A stretch of DNA of 64,000 nt from Saprospiraceae bacterium (GCA_020628645.1 JAHDES010000004.1:124001-188000); one strand, 5' to 3'. Shown: positions 8,131 to 16,307, counted from the first letter of the stretch. Notes: generated by a model not told the origin, from the letters alone. Numbers and translations: made by a program.

Positions 8131-9795
8131 TCAATTGTGTTTTCGATAAATAAGAATCACTAAATACAATATAATTACAAGAAGTATCAAACTTATGATT
8201 CCAATAATAAGAATCATAGAACAATGCCCACAACATTTGTTTTTACAATTATCGTTACAATTATATCCTTTATCCTTTGTAGTCAAAATACGGACATTAG
8301 CTTTATTCGTACACCATTTTGTACCACTACCAAAAGATGTACATGCCTCCATAGGTGGAATATCAGATAAAGCAACACCTACATTAGTTAAAAACTGGAA
8401 TTCAAATCTTGCAAAAGGATTTTGTGTATTTATATCAAATGTATCAAAACCTGCATCGCCTACTGCCGCCCAAAACTTCCATGTTATTGTTCGATTCGCA
8501 TCATCAAAATCAACTGAAGAGTTACTCAATCCAGGTATTTCAGCAAGAGAAACCCTACTTTTTACAGAATTAAAATCAACTTCTGTTGGAAGTTCAATTT
8601 TCACAGTAATAGTATCTCTAATTACTGGACGAGTACCATCATTGGTAAATTCTATTAATGCATATATTAAATGACGATTCTCTAATTCGGGACACTCACA
8701 AGAACTAAGGGTAAGAATATTCGGATCATGTGCTCCTACAATTTTAGGGTTCAAAAAAGCAGCATTTACTATATTGTTTGTACTGATAAAAGTATTCCCC
8801 ATCGAGGATTCCAATTGAGTTAATCCAGAAGATAATACTCCAGAGGCTTGCGTAGTAGATAGATTAAATAAAGAAAGTCCATACTGACTCAATGAAATAA
8901 TTTTCCTTGTTTCAACATCTTGTAAAGAAAGTGTTGCCAGCATTTCGGTTTTAAACTCATTGGCTCTAGTGCTGACATAGTCCTTATATCGTTCTGGTAA
9001 ATCAAAAAGTAAGAAAAAATGATGTGTTTCCCCTCTTGCTAAATTTGAAAGATCAATCTCAAGAGCATCGTCATATGAAAGTGTATTTTGTACGTTATCA
9101 TTAGCTATAGGATAATTTACAGAACGGTTTAATAATTCTTTGCGAAAAATGAACCCCATTTTTTCAGATAATGGCTGTCCGTTTTTTTCAATATTTTTGT
9201 TAAAATATAATTTAAATTTTCCAATAAATGAAGGCATCTTGGATGGTAAATTAATCGACAATATGACGATATGCCCTGTATCAGATGGACAATATTCTTG
9301 ATTAAACAACTCAAAATTCATATCAAAAGAATCTATTGTTTCAAATTCTTTTTGATTTGAACCTCCTCCTCCATTCCTTAAAGGTGGCGATCCACCACTA
9401 TTGTCTATGGTGGTATTTTCTAAACGAAAAGGAGGAGGAAATGGCCCATTATAGATTGGCACATTGTATACTTCCCTAGGAAAAGGGGGCGTTGCGTTCA
9501 AATTGGAATTCATGACATCAATGTATGGTTCATTACTTTTAATATAATTGCCATCATTGAATATCCACAAATATCGGTAACTGGTATCAATAGGATTGGA
9601 GGGTTGTGTACCAGATATTACAGTAGGACGATTATGGTCGTTATCCGCTTGGACCTGAAGTCTGTAATCACTTTGTACATTACTGTCAAAGTTCCCTTGA
9701 TAAATTTTGTAAGAATGTTGTCCTTTAACAAAAAGAGGTGCAAGTAAAATTAATATTGCAAAAAGAAATAGTCTTCTCCAAAATGTGTAGTTCAT
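8131..9795 (-). CDS. Exported DUF11-like protein with Cys-rich stalk and C-terminal anchor
   Basis: 554 residues, function not recognised. A signal peptide (LFLFAILILLAPLFVKGQ) leads into a large ectodomain with a Gly/Pro-rich linker near residues 130-148. Residues about 385-500 (DTITVKIELPTEVDFN..., ITWKF, FEFQFLTNVG) resemble a DUF11/Ig-like beta domain. A cysteine cluster CNDNCKNKCCGHC lies just before a strong transmembrane segment (MILIIGIISLILLVIILYL) and a short basic tail. Topology therefore matches the CHAT protein downstream: exported ectodomain, one C-terminal span, basic cytoplasmic end. The 70-bp spacer and shared strand suggest the two act together. The cysteines could bind metal or cross-link subunits; this is inference. 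Confidence 0.75.
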   Translation of the reverse strand: MNYTFWRRLFLFAILILLAPLFVKGQHSYKIYQGNFDSNVQSDYRLQVQADNDHNRPTVISGTQPSNPIDTSYRYLWIFNDGNYIKSNEPYIDVMNSNLNATPPFPREVYNVPIYNGPFPPPFRLENTTIDNSGGSPPLRNGGGGSNQKEFETIDSFDMNFELFNQEYCPSDTGHIVILSINLPSKMPSFIGKFKLYFNKNIEKNGQPLSEKMGFIFRKELLNRSVNYPIANDNVQNTLSYDDALEIDLSNLARGETHHFFLLFDLPERYKDYVSTRANEFKTEMLATLSLQDVETRKIISLSQYGLSLFNLSTTQASGVLSSGLTQLESSMGNTFISTNNIVNAAFLNPKIVGAHDPNILTLSSCECPELENRHLIYALIEFTNDGTRPVIRDTITVKIELPTEVDFNSVKSRVSLAEIPGLSNSSVDFDDANRTITWKFWAAVGDAGFDTFDINTQNPFARFEFQFLTNVGVALSDIPPMEACTSFGSGTKWCTNKANVRILTTKDKGYNCNDNCKNKCCGHCSMILIIGIISLILLVIILYLVILIYRKHN

Positions 9796-9937
9796 TTAGA
9801 TTGTTTTTTATGGTTTTAGAATTTTATTTTCGTCTTACTCCCTAGTACTTCAAGTTAATTGTATTGAGGCAAAGTATTGTTTTTTTAAAAAGGGGATATC
9901 AAGCCCTTGAAGACGAAATTATTAATTTGATTTTCCA

Positions 9938-9965
9938 GTCAGTCCTTTAGTTTTAAAGGACTGAC
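9938..9965. terminator. 12-bp perfect hairpin in the 9796-10180 spacer
   Basis: GTCAGTCCTTTA (9938-9949) pairs with TAAAGGACTGAC (9954-9965) around a 4-nt loop. No T-run follows on either strand, so it may be a processing or regulatory hairpin rather than a classic terminator. The surrounding 385-bp spacer has no credible gene. Confidence 0.55.
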
Positions 9966-10084
9966 CTCCCGATTTAATAGTTTGCAATTTCCATATTTCC
10001 GATATTATAGATTGATTAAGTAATTTTGTGTTATTCTTGAGATATTTATGGAGCAATGTTAATAGTAACTCCCTGATAAGAAAG

Positions 10085-10135
10085 AAAGGATTATTTTTTG
10101 TATCTCTAGGGTAATAAATTTACAAAAATAATCCT
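10085..10135 (-). terminator. 16-bp inverted repeat downstream of the SGNH hydrolase gene
   Basis: AAGGATTATTTTTTGTA (10085-10101) and TACAAAAATAATCCTT (10120-10135) form a long stem with a single bulge. It begins 45 nt after the minus-strand stop at 10181 and probably ends that transcript. Confidence 0.6.
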
Positions 10136-10180
10136 TCTCCACTTAATCGCTGTGTTATTTTTTCAATATTTCTTACTCCT

Positions 10181-11440
10181 TTACGTTAGTTCATCAATCA
10201 CCTTGTAGACATTTCTGGGTGGATTGGGATCATTATGATTTTCATGACGATCAATAGCTACAATACATTTCATATAAATATTTGCAATATCACGATAACG
10301 AGCGGGTACTAAGTGCATCTCATCAAACCAATCTTTTTGTCGCTTGGCTACGCCTCGACAATCGATGTGGAACACATTCTTTTTAAACACAGGATCCATA
10401 GCAATTCCAATCAGCATTTCATTAAAAAACCAAATCATTGCGAATAGGATAGACGCATGTGCTTCTTCAGGAATACGACGCAAAATCAAGGCTTCTTTTA
10501 ACCAATGCCCATTTTTCAATACACGATTGAGAATAAACTGTTTAGGTTTAAAAATAGGTGCCTTTTTAAAAGTCGGAATAGGATAATCATAGCCTTGTGT
10601 GAGGATTTTAAGATTGGTATGTTTCTTTAAAATTTGTTTAATCATAAAACGATACTGCAAATTTCCTGCACGTAAAAAAGAAAAGAATTCTTCCGATAAA
10701 TATGGGATGCCCATTTTAAGATGCGCTTGTTCTTGTGCTGTAAGTTGCTCCCAAGTAGCCGACTTTCCTTCTTTATTCACCCAAGCGATAATCGTTTCCG
10801 CTGACAAATCTGCTTTTGCTTGTGTCATCAGCGCGATTTTATGTCCGCCTACTAAGTCATTTCCACCACCTGTCAAAAGGAAATAATCAGGTTGAATGAT
10901 GGATAATTCTTCAATGTATTTACCTTCTTTAATGATGTTGGTCAGCCAATCTCCACCATAAGCGATACTTTGAATCGCATATTTATTTTTTGAACGAAAG
11001 TACATCCAATCAATAATATCATTCATCAAAGGATGTTCAAACCAAGAATCACCTTCTGCCAAAATCTTGACAGCATCCATATTTTTACGAAGGGTTTTAT
11101 GGAAACGTTTGACGCGCTTTTTTTGACTTCTTCGATTGAGTCTTCCCATTGTACCTTTGTTAGCTGTTCCCAAGGCTGAATTTTCATTCAAATCAAAGAT
11201 TCGACGAATTAATCGTTCAATATCTTTATGGGTAACATATTCTTCTGCTAAAATAGGATTGATGGGTTCAACTCGACCCAGTACGGTTGGATTAGCATCT
11301 ACATCAAAATCATAACCCAACAATTGATTGATGTGTGCTTGTTGGACATCTCTAGGATTCTTAGTAAATTGTTCTAATACTAATTGGGCATCAAAATTAC
11401 TAGGAGCATGCCCTTCTCCTCGAACATTTGTTGTACTCAT
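10181..11440 (-). CDS. SGNH/GDSL-type hydrolase, no signal peptide
   Basis: 419 residues from the ATG at 11440; an in-frame TTG at 11464 would add eight residues. The first 120 residues are a charged, unrecognised region. Then the SGNH blocks follow: AEGDSWFEHP with nucleophile Ser132, the block II glycine in AYGGDWL, TGGGND with Asn194, and DEMH with Asp373 and His376. The full Ser-Asp-His set is present, so an esterase or lipase-like activity is expected. Substrate is unknown. There is no signal peptide or membrane span, unusual for a Bacteroidota GDSL enzyme, so it is either cytoplasmic or exported by another route. Same strand as the ThuA-like gene, but 539 bp separate them. Confidence 0.8.
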   Translation of the reverse strand: MSTTNVRGEGHAPSNFDAQLVLEQFTKNPRDVQQAHINQLLGYDFDVDANPTVLGRVEPINPILAEEYVTHKDIERLIRRIFDLNENSALGTANKGTMGRLNRRSQKKRVKRFHKTLRKNMDAVKILAEGDSWFEHPLMNDIIDWMYFRSKNKYAIQSIAYGGDWLTNIIKEGKYIEELSIIQPDYFLLTGGGNDLVGGHKIALMTQAKADLSAETIIAWVNKEGKSATWEQLTAQEQAHLKMGIPYLSEEFFSFLRAGNLQYRFMIKQILKKHTNLKILTQGYDYPIPTFKKAPIFKPKQFILNRVLKNGHWLKEALILRRIPEEAHASILFAMIWFFNEMLIGIAMDPVFKKNVFHIDCRGVAKRQKDWFDEMHLVPARYRDIANIYMKCIVAIDRHENHNDPNPPRNVYKVIDELT

Positions 11441-11515
11441 TTGGCGTAAGGATTTGTTAGTCAACTAAAAGGGTAACATTTTTTTTACGTATAAAAGTGT
11501 TTATTTGTTATCTAT

Positions 11516-11665
11516 TTAGTAAGTTTATGGGCAGAAAAATTAGTATGAAAAATGCCTTTGTAATCCCTCAAAAAATCAACATAATCTTCTTATCATCAAT
11601 TATTTATGATTTTTATGAGGGCAGTCATTTTCATACAAGTAATTTTGTCCGCCTACTTATGGTGT
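11516..11665. repeat. Large imperfect palindrome upstream of the SGNH gene
   Basis: The arms, roughly 11516-11576 and 11608-11665, are imperfectly complementary. The best blocks are GTATGAAAAATG (11543-11554) with CATTTTCATAC (11627-11637) and CCCTCA-AAAAATCA (11565-11578) with TGATTTTTATGAGGG (11607-11621). Such a 150-bp fold suits a MITE-like remnant, a structured leader or a recombination site. No credible ORF is in it. It lies 76 bp upstream of the SGNH start. Confidence 0.5.
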
Positions 11666-11735
11666 TGAATTATAGCAAAAGTTTAATGTTGATTTCAAAT
11701 TGTTTCAGAAACGAAGGTTCAAACTATTAAAAAAA

Positions 11736-11836
11736 GCCACCGATTATTCACATTACGTAAAAGGAAATCACTACTATTTTGGGGTGTTGAGCTTGATATT
11801 AAGGTAACAGGCTCTAAAAATGGAATAATCAGTGGC
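11736..11836. repeat. Long-range inverted repeat, about 100 bp
   Basis: GCCACCGATTATTC (11736-11749) is complementary to GAATAATCAGTGGC (11823-11836) with one mismatch, extended inward by CATT/AATG. A smaller GAGC/GCTC stem lies between them. The layout is compatible with a small structured RNA or a remnant of a mobile element; nothing in it looks coding. Confidence 0.5.
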
Positions 11837-11920
11837 GACTACAACAATGTTTGGGTTCTTTTTTGGGGTTTCACAGATATATTTTCTTGTGATTTTATTT
11901 GTTTGTGTCAAAGGTTTTGA

Positions 11921-11962
11921 AAATTGCCTACTCTATTGGAAATGGCTTTTCGGCGACCGCCA
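11921..11962. repeat. Pseudoknot-capable repeat, copy B (downstream side of the ThuA-like gene)
   Basis: 42 bp matching 13721-13764 except for a two-base shorter linker and a few substitutions. Both copies begin with AAATTGCCTACTCTATTGG and share ATGGCTTTTCGGC. TTGCC (11924-11928), TGGC, GGCGA (11952-11956) and GCCA occur in the order needed for an H-type pseudoknot, with one U-G wobble if transcribed on the plus strand. Confidence 0.7.
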
Positions 11963-11979
11963 TAAACATCACTTATAAA

Positions 11980-13695
11980 TTATTTCTTACGTCCTCTTTT
12001 TTTGAAGTAATTTTGATTAATAAGATTAATATCATCTTCAAAAATCTGCAAAGCACGATTGAGTCCTTGATCTACTCCTTTAAAAAAGATGGCATCTAAT
12101 TTATCCATCGCATCTAATTGTGCTTCATTGAGATAATCCATATTATCACGAAGTGCAATAAAGCCTCCTCCTACTGCCATGCCAAGTATTTTTCCAAAAT
12201 CAACCCAGTCAGGGAATTGAGGGTTTGGTTTATCCTCTTTTACTTCTGGCTTCCAAATGTTAAGACGATCGGCTAAAGTTGGATTGACAGCTTCTACCAT
12301 GTCTATCATAAATTGGTAAGCAAAGGACGGATTGAGTTTACTTGAAATTATTTCTTGAGCTAAAGAGCCAATATGCATCAGTTCATAAGGATCCATTTCT
12401 TCGAAGGAAAGGTCAGGGTTATTCATACTGGCTTCAACAATATGAGAGTCCAACAATAAGTCTACCCAAATAAATTTATACCAACAAAGCATAAATTTAC
12501 GTCTGCTCATCCAAGTTGTAATATTTCTAAAATACTGTTGAATGATGCGATATGTAGTTGCATTGAAACCAGATTGTAAACCAGGAAGATCAATTAAAGA
12601 ACCTATACCATTCAGATTGACATTTACGAAATGATGCCAAGTAGAGTCAATGACAATACGTCCAATATTTGCTACACGTCCATCAAAGACACTTATAGAA
12701 GGAAAACAATGCGCATCTGTTTCTGCTTTACCATTATTCTGAACGCCACCATTTGTAGTACTACCACTTAAAACAAAAGACGTAGCTAAAATTTGAGTCC
12801 AAATAGTTTGCGCGGCATTTGTTTGAGGATTGGTTACTGTAAATGCTTGCTCCATTGTACATTCCCCTTCATGCGGATGATCAGGCATGATATCGATCAA
12901 ACCATTTGCCTTGAGTGAAGTACTAATAGATAAAAGTGGATGCGGTAATAAAGACGGACCAAAACGTTGTACACCAATTTCTTGAGGAACATCATCTGAT
13001 TGATTATCAAAATAGAGCGAATCACTATCACCTGGTTTAGGACGATTTGTATCATTTCGACGTCTATGACGCATACTCACCTCATTATTATCATTATTAC
13101 CTCCACTCGTAGGATCGGTATGATCCCAATGACGCATATCTTTTACTCTAGGAATTTGGTCACAAAGAGCAGATCCTAAAGTACCATGATCGCCTGTGGC
13201 AAATAAACCACCACCGCCATTCATATAAGTAGTGATTGCAGCTACTTCATTTGGTGGAAGTGTAGACCCGCTACTTATACCGAAAAGCCATACTTGATCA
13301 AATGAATTGAGATTAACACTCGTATCAAAATTAAAATTAGTAATTCGATTTTGAATAAAACTATAACTACTAAACATACCTGCTGCTCCGGGATTACCTC
13401 GATGCGCCAAGGTCACCTTATATTGAATATTGGTGAGGGCTTGGTTTTGCATATCTTCGAATGTTTTCACAAATTCTGTCAAACCTAATGCACTAAGAGG
13501 ATTATACGTTAGACCACCATCAATAACAATAAGAATATGGACTTGACATTTATAATACCACCACCATGGAAAAATTGGTTTTAAAAAATCTGGTTTTTCG
13601 ACTAACCATTTTTTGGAGAGTTTTACCCGCTCATCTCTAGGTAAACTCATCAATTCATCTATTTCTTTAATTTCTTCAAATTTTTGTTTTTTCAT
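11980..13695 (-). CDS. ThuA/GATase-like fold protein of unknown function
   Basis: 571 residues without signal peptide. After a charged N-terminus and a tryptophan-rich stretch (FPWWWYYKC, near residue 45), the region about residues 50-190 reads as an alternating alpha/beta fold: HILIVIDGG, FDQVWLFGISSG, then EVAAITTYMNGGGGLFATGDHG. The last motif resembles ThuA-like and class I glutamine amidotransferase-like proteins, where a helix is followed by G-G-G-x-x-x-x-D/G-H. Later DHPHEGE and STWHHFVNVNLNG add histidines that could bind metal or a ligand, also seen in ThuA-like families. About residues 395-571 form a helical tail ending in KKRGRKK. Function is not known. The gene is bracketed by two copies of a structured repeat. 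Confidence 0.65.
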   Translation of the reverse strand: MKKQKFEEIKEIDELMSLPRDERVKLSKKWLVEKPDFLKPIFPWWWYYKCQVHILIVIDGGLTYNPLSALGLTEFVKTFEDMQNQALTNIQYKVTLAHRGNPGAAGMFSSYSFIQNRITNFNFDTSVNLNSFDQVWLFGISSGSTLPPNEVAAITTYMNGGGGLFATGDHGTLGSALCDQIPRVKDMRHWDHTDPTSGGNNDNNEVSMRHRRRNDTNRPKPGDSDSLYFDNQSDDVPQEIGVQRFGPSLLPHPLLSISTSLKANGLIDIMPDHPHEGECTMEQAFTVTNPQTNAAQTIWTQILATSFVLSGSTTNGGVQNNGKAETDAHCFPSISVFDGRVANIGRIVIDSTWHHFVNVNLNGIGSLIDLPGLQSGFNATTYRIIQQYFRNITTWMSRRKFMLCWYKFIWVDLLLDSHIVEASMNNPDLSFEEMDPYELMHIGSLAQEIISSKLNPSFAYQFMIDMVEAVNPTLADRLNIWKPEVKEDKPNPQFPDWVDFGKILGMAVGGGFIALRDNMDYLNEAQLDAMDKLDAIFFKGVDQGLNRALQIFEDDINLINQNYFKKRGRKK

Positions 13696-13720
13696 GTTTT
13701 CAGGGGTTTAGAATGATAAA

Positions 13721-13764
13721 AAATTGCCTACTCTATTGGGGTGATGGCTTTTCGGCAACCGCCA
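13721..13764. repeat. Pseudoknot-capable repeat, copy A (leader of the ThuA-like gene)
   Basis: 44 bp, same orientation as copy B. TTGCC (13724-13728) pairs with GGCAA (13754-13758), and TGGC (13745-13748) pairs with GCCA (13761-13764), interleaved as in an H-type pseudoknot. It begins 25 nt before the minus-strand ATG at 13695, so it lies in that gene's presumed leader. Confidence 0.7.
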
Positions 13765-13867
13765 ATTCACTTGGTTTTAAGGGGGTATACAGGGATTTAA
13801 TACATTGTAACACAAATTTCTTATAATTTTGAATGGTTCTTTTTTCCTTACTCATCGTTACGTACTC

Positions 13868-13892
13868 GCCTTAATAGCTATGGCTATTAGGC
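13868..13892. repeat. Hairpin in the sigma-factor upstream region
   Basis: GCCTTAATAGC (13868-13878) pairs with GCTATTAGGC (13883-13892) with one bulge. The wording recalls the weaker CATAGC/GCTATG element at 351-365. Apart from this and the copy A repeat, the 402-bp spacer 13696-14097 holds no gene I can support; it must contain the divergent promoters of the ThuA-like and sigma genes. Confidence 0.45.
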
Positions 13893-14097
13893 TCTGTCGC
13901 GCCTCGATTATGAAAAAAATCTCCTCGTTCAAAATACCAATTAACTTATGTTACAGTGTATTTAATTTGTGGTTTTGTAAAGTTTATTCCGTGAGTAGAA
14001 AAAAGGTTACCATATATTTTGATATTTTTTTTGGAGAAGGTACTTTTATGCAATTGAAGTCTTTATTTGAAACCACATTCTACTACGCGCTTAAAAA

Positions 14098-14682
14098 ATG
14101 AGAGAACCAAAACACCCACTTCAAACAGCTTCATTAGTTGAGGACATTAGAAATAACCATAAAGATGCTATTCAACAAATCTATGATTCTTGTTTTCCTA
14201 TTGTTCGATCTTACATTATGATGAAAAATGGATCAAAGGATGATGCTTGGGATGTGTTTCAAGATGCCATGATGGTTTTATTTAAGAAATGTCAAACTTC
14301 TGAATTTAAATTGACTTCTTCCGTTTGTACTTTTTTAAGAGGAGTAAGTCATAATATTTGGCTAAAAAAAAGGACAAAAAAAAATAATTCTACGGTAACC
14401 ATTTCTGAAGACCAGGAATTAATAGATGAATATGACCTCCAAAAAACACTAGTTCAAGTAGAACGAGAACAATTATTTCGATCTAAATTAGCTGAACTAG
14501 GTGATCGTTGCCAAAAAATCCTACGCCTTTTTTTTGATAAAATAAAAATGGTAGAAATTGCCAATCAATTAGGCTATGCTAGCGATAATGTCGCTAAAAA
14601 AGCAGCTTTTAATTGCCGAAAAAAATTGACGACCTTAGTGCAGAATGATCCTCGGTATTTAGAATTATCCTATAAATCTTAG
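14098..14682 (+). CDS. RNA polymerase sigma factor, ECF type
   Basis: 194 residues, the normal ECF length. Region 2 lies at about residues 20-85 (YIMMKNGSKDDAWDVFQDAMMVLFKK) and region 4 at about 130-185, with a helix-turn-helix (KMVEIANQLGYASDNVAKKAAFNCRKKL). ECF factors direct RNA polymerase to a small regulon, usually in response to an envelope signal relayed by an anti-sigma factor. The next gene, 17 bp downstream, encodes a membrane protein of the right kind. The linker between regions 2 and 4 is encoded by two poly-A runs (A8 at 14364-14371, A9 at 14376-14384), which are prone to slippage. Its likely targets include the divergent minus-strand cluster, but no shared promoter motif was identified. 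Confidence 0.9.
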   Translation: MREPKHPLQTASLVEDIRNNHKDAIQQIYDSCFPIVRSYIMMKNGSKDDAWDVFQDAMMVLFKKCQTSEFKLTSSVCTFLRGVSHNIWLKKRTKKNNSTVTISEDQELIDEYDLQKTLVQVEREQLFRSKLAELGDRCQKILRLFFDKIKMVEIANQLGYASDNVAKKAAFNCRKKLTTLVQNDPRYLELSYKS

Positions 14683-14699
14683 CGTGTTAACCCGTTCTT

Positions 14700-15488
14700 A
14701 TGGAAATAACTGATACACAACTTGACTTAATCCATCGCTATATTGCCCATGAATTGGATGAACAGGAGCGTTCAAAAGTAGAACAACTCCTCCAAGAAAA
14801 TACTTCTTTTGCTGAAGCCTTTCAATTGGAAAAAGAAATACATGAAACGCTTTCTAATCAAAAAGAAACTACATTTCTGGATCAATTAAATGAAATTCAT
14901 TTAAATAAATTAGCAGAAGAAACCATAAATGACCGCCCTCCTATCGATGATAAGAAAACCAATCGACGATTTTTACAAATCGGAGGAGCTATTGCTGCTG
15001 CTATTGCTTTATTTATCCTTGCTCAGTTTCTTCTACCTAATCCTACCCTTGAACAAATTCAACAACAAAATTTACCTGTGGCTGCAAATATCTCCTTAAA
15101 AGATAAAAGTGGAGATGCAACGAAGGAATTAGAATTAGTGGAAACTACATTTAATAATAAAGATTTTACGACAAGTGTTCAGTTACTTGAACCCATTGTA
15201 ACATCATCCAATTCACCAGAACAACAACTAATTTTAGGAAAAGCCTACTTCCACAATAAGCAATACGAAAAAGCACTTGCTACCTTTGTTTCTATTAGTA
15301 AATCTGACGCTAGTCATGTTTATCGCAATGAAGCCAATTGGTGGATGGCACTGACTCATCTACAATTAGGAAATATTAAAAATTGCTCTTTTATGCTTAA
15401 AGTGCTTATTCAGCATTCTCCACCTCATGCTAAAAAAGCGGCTCAACTTTCAAAACAGATCAATCATTTGCTTTCTGAAAAGGGATAA
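14700..15488 (+). CDS. Anti-sigma-like membrane protein with TPR ectodomain
   Basis: 262 residues. Residues 1-60 (DLIHRYIAHELDEQERSKVEQLL...) have the helical pattern of cytoplasmic anti-sigma N-termini in Bacteroidota, without the zinc-binding H-x3-C-x2-C motif. One transmembrane segment lies at about 93-112. The outside part (about 160-255) carries TPR-like helices (LILGKAYFHNKQYEKALATF, NEANWWMALTHLQLGN). Its position behind an ECF sigma gene supports a role in holding that sigma factor until the ectodomain senses a signal. TPRs suggest the signal is a protein. Confidence 0.75.
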   Translation: MEITDTQLDLIHRYIAHELDEQERSKVEQLLQENTSFAEAFQLEKEIHETLSNQKETTFLDQLNEIHLNKLAEETINDRPPIDDKKTNRRFLQIGGAIAAAIALFILAQFLLPNPTLEQIQQQNLPVAANISLKDKSGDATKELELVETTFNNKDFTTSVQLLEPIVTSSNSPEQQLILGKAYFHNKQYEKALATFVSISKSDASHVYRNEANWWMALTHLQLGNIKNCSFMLKVLIQHSPPHAKKAAQLSKQINHLLSEKG

Positions 15489-15516
15489 CTTACCTTTACG
15501 ACGGTAAATCTATCTT

Positions 15517-15620
15517 ATACCGATTTGATAAAATCCTTTCGTATATAATTTACGATTTTTTCAAATCGGCATTATACGTTGAAGGTGTGATTTACGAAAT
15601 CACTTAATCAATTTCGTATT
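15517..15620 (+). repeat. 104-bp dispersed structured element, copy 1
   Basis: Matches 50473-50576 over 104 positions without gaps and with only about seven differences. A more diverged inverted copy is at 22406-22509. It contains the palindrome GTGATTT-ACG-AAATCAC (15587-15603) and a CCGATTTGA/TCAAATCGG long-range stem. It ends two bases before the queE start codon. Confidence 0.85.
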
Positions 15621-15622
15621 AG

Positions 15623-16258
15623 ATGTCGTATTACAAAATCAAGGAAATTTATTACACTTTACAAGGTGAAGGGGCTCATGCAGGACGCGCGGCTGTGTTT
15701 TGTCGTTTTTCAGGGTGTAATTTATGGAGTGGACGAGAAGAAGATCGACACAAAGCCATTTGCAAATTTTGCGATACCGATTTTTGGGGAATGGATGGGG
15801 AGAATGGAGGAAAATATACGGCCTTTGATTTAGCAAAAAAAATAGCCGATTTATGGCCTTCTTCTTCACTTGAAAATGCCTATGTTGTATGTACAGGTGG
15901 AGAACCGTTACTACAATTAGATCAACCTTTAATAAAAGCCTTTCATCAAAAGGGCTTTGAAATAGCTATAGAAACCAATGGTACTTACCCTGCGCCCGAA
16001 GGAATTGATTGGGTTTGTATGAGTCCTAAAGCCAATACAGAAATTGTCTTAAAAAAAGGACATGAACTTAAATTAGTCTTTCCACAAGAAGGTATCTCAC
16101 CTGAACAATTTGAAGATTTTGAGTTCGAACATTTCTATTTACAACCGATGGATAGCCCCCAAAAACAGGAAAACACCAAAGCTTGTTTGGACTACTGCCT
16201 AAAGCATCCAAAATGGAAGTTGAGTATTCAAACCCATAAAATCCTTGAAATCCCGTAG
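15623..16258 (+). CDS. queE: 7-carboxy-7-deazaguanine synthase QueE
   Basis: 211 residues. A radical-SAM enzyme that makes the 7-deazaguanine ring of queuosine from carboxy-tetrahydropterin. The N-terminus YKIKEIYYTLQGEGAHAGR and the unusual cluster motif C-x14-C-x2-C (Cys32, Cys47, Cys50) are diagnostic for QueE; the radical-SAM GGEP motif follows (VVCTGGEPLLQ). Length and C-terminal LSIQTHKILEIP are as expected. No other queuosine gene is adjacent. The whole upstream leader is occupied by a repeat element ending two bases before the ATG, so its ribosome-binding region lies inside the repeat. Confidence 0.93.
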   Translation: MSYYKIKEIYYTLQGEGAHAGRAAVFCRFSGCNLWSGREEDRHKAICKFCDTDFWGMDGENGGKYTAFDLAKKIADLWPSSSLENAYVVCTGGEPLLQLDQPLIKAFHQKGFEIAIETNGTYPAPEGIDWVCMSPKANTEIVLKKGHELKLVFPQEGISPEQFEDFEFEHFYLQPMDSPQKQENTKACLDYCLKHPKWKLSIQTHKILEIP

Positions 16259-16307
16259 TATACCAACAAAATAATGTATTTTTAGGGCAATTTTCAATAC
16301 TGTTTTT

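Noticed and set aside
11497-11730. 77-codon plus-strand ORF in the SGNH upstream spacer
   Set aside because: It runs through the large imperfect palindrome, whose symmetry explains its composition; no protein features.
13829-14101. 90-codon ORF overlapping the sigma factor start by four bases
   Set aside because: It crosses a hairpin element and its residues show no coherent protein pattern. The ATGA overlap is probably chance.
15517-15620. PreQ1-type riboswitch before queE
   Set aside because: The whole leader is a repeat also present in places unrelated to queuosine, and it lacks a recognisable preQ1 aptamer core.
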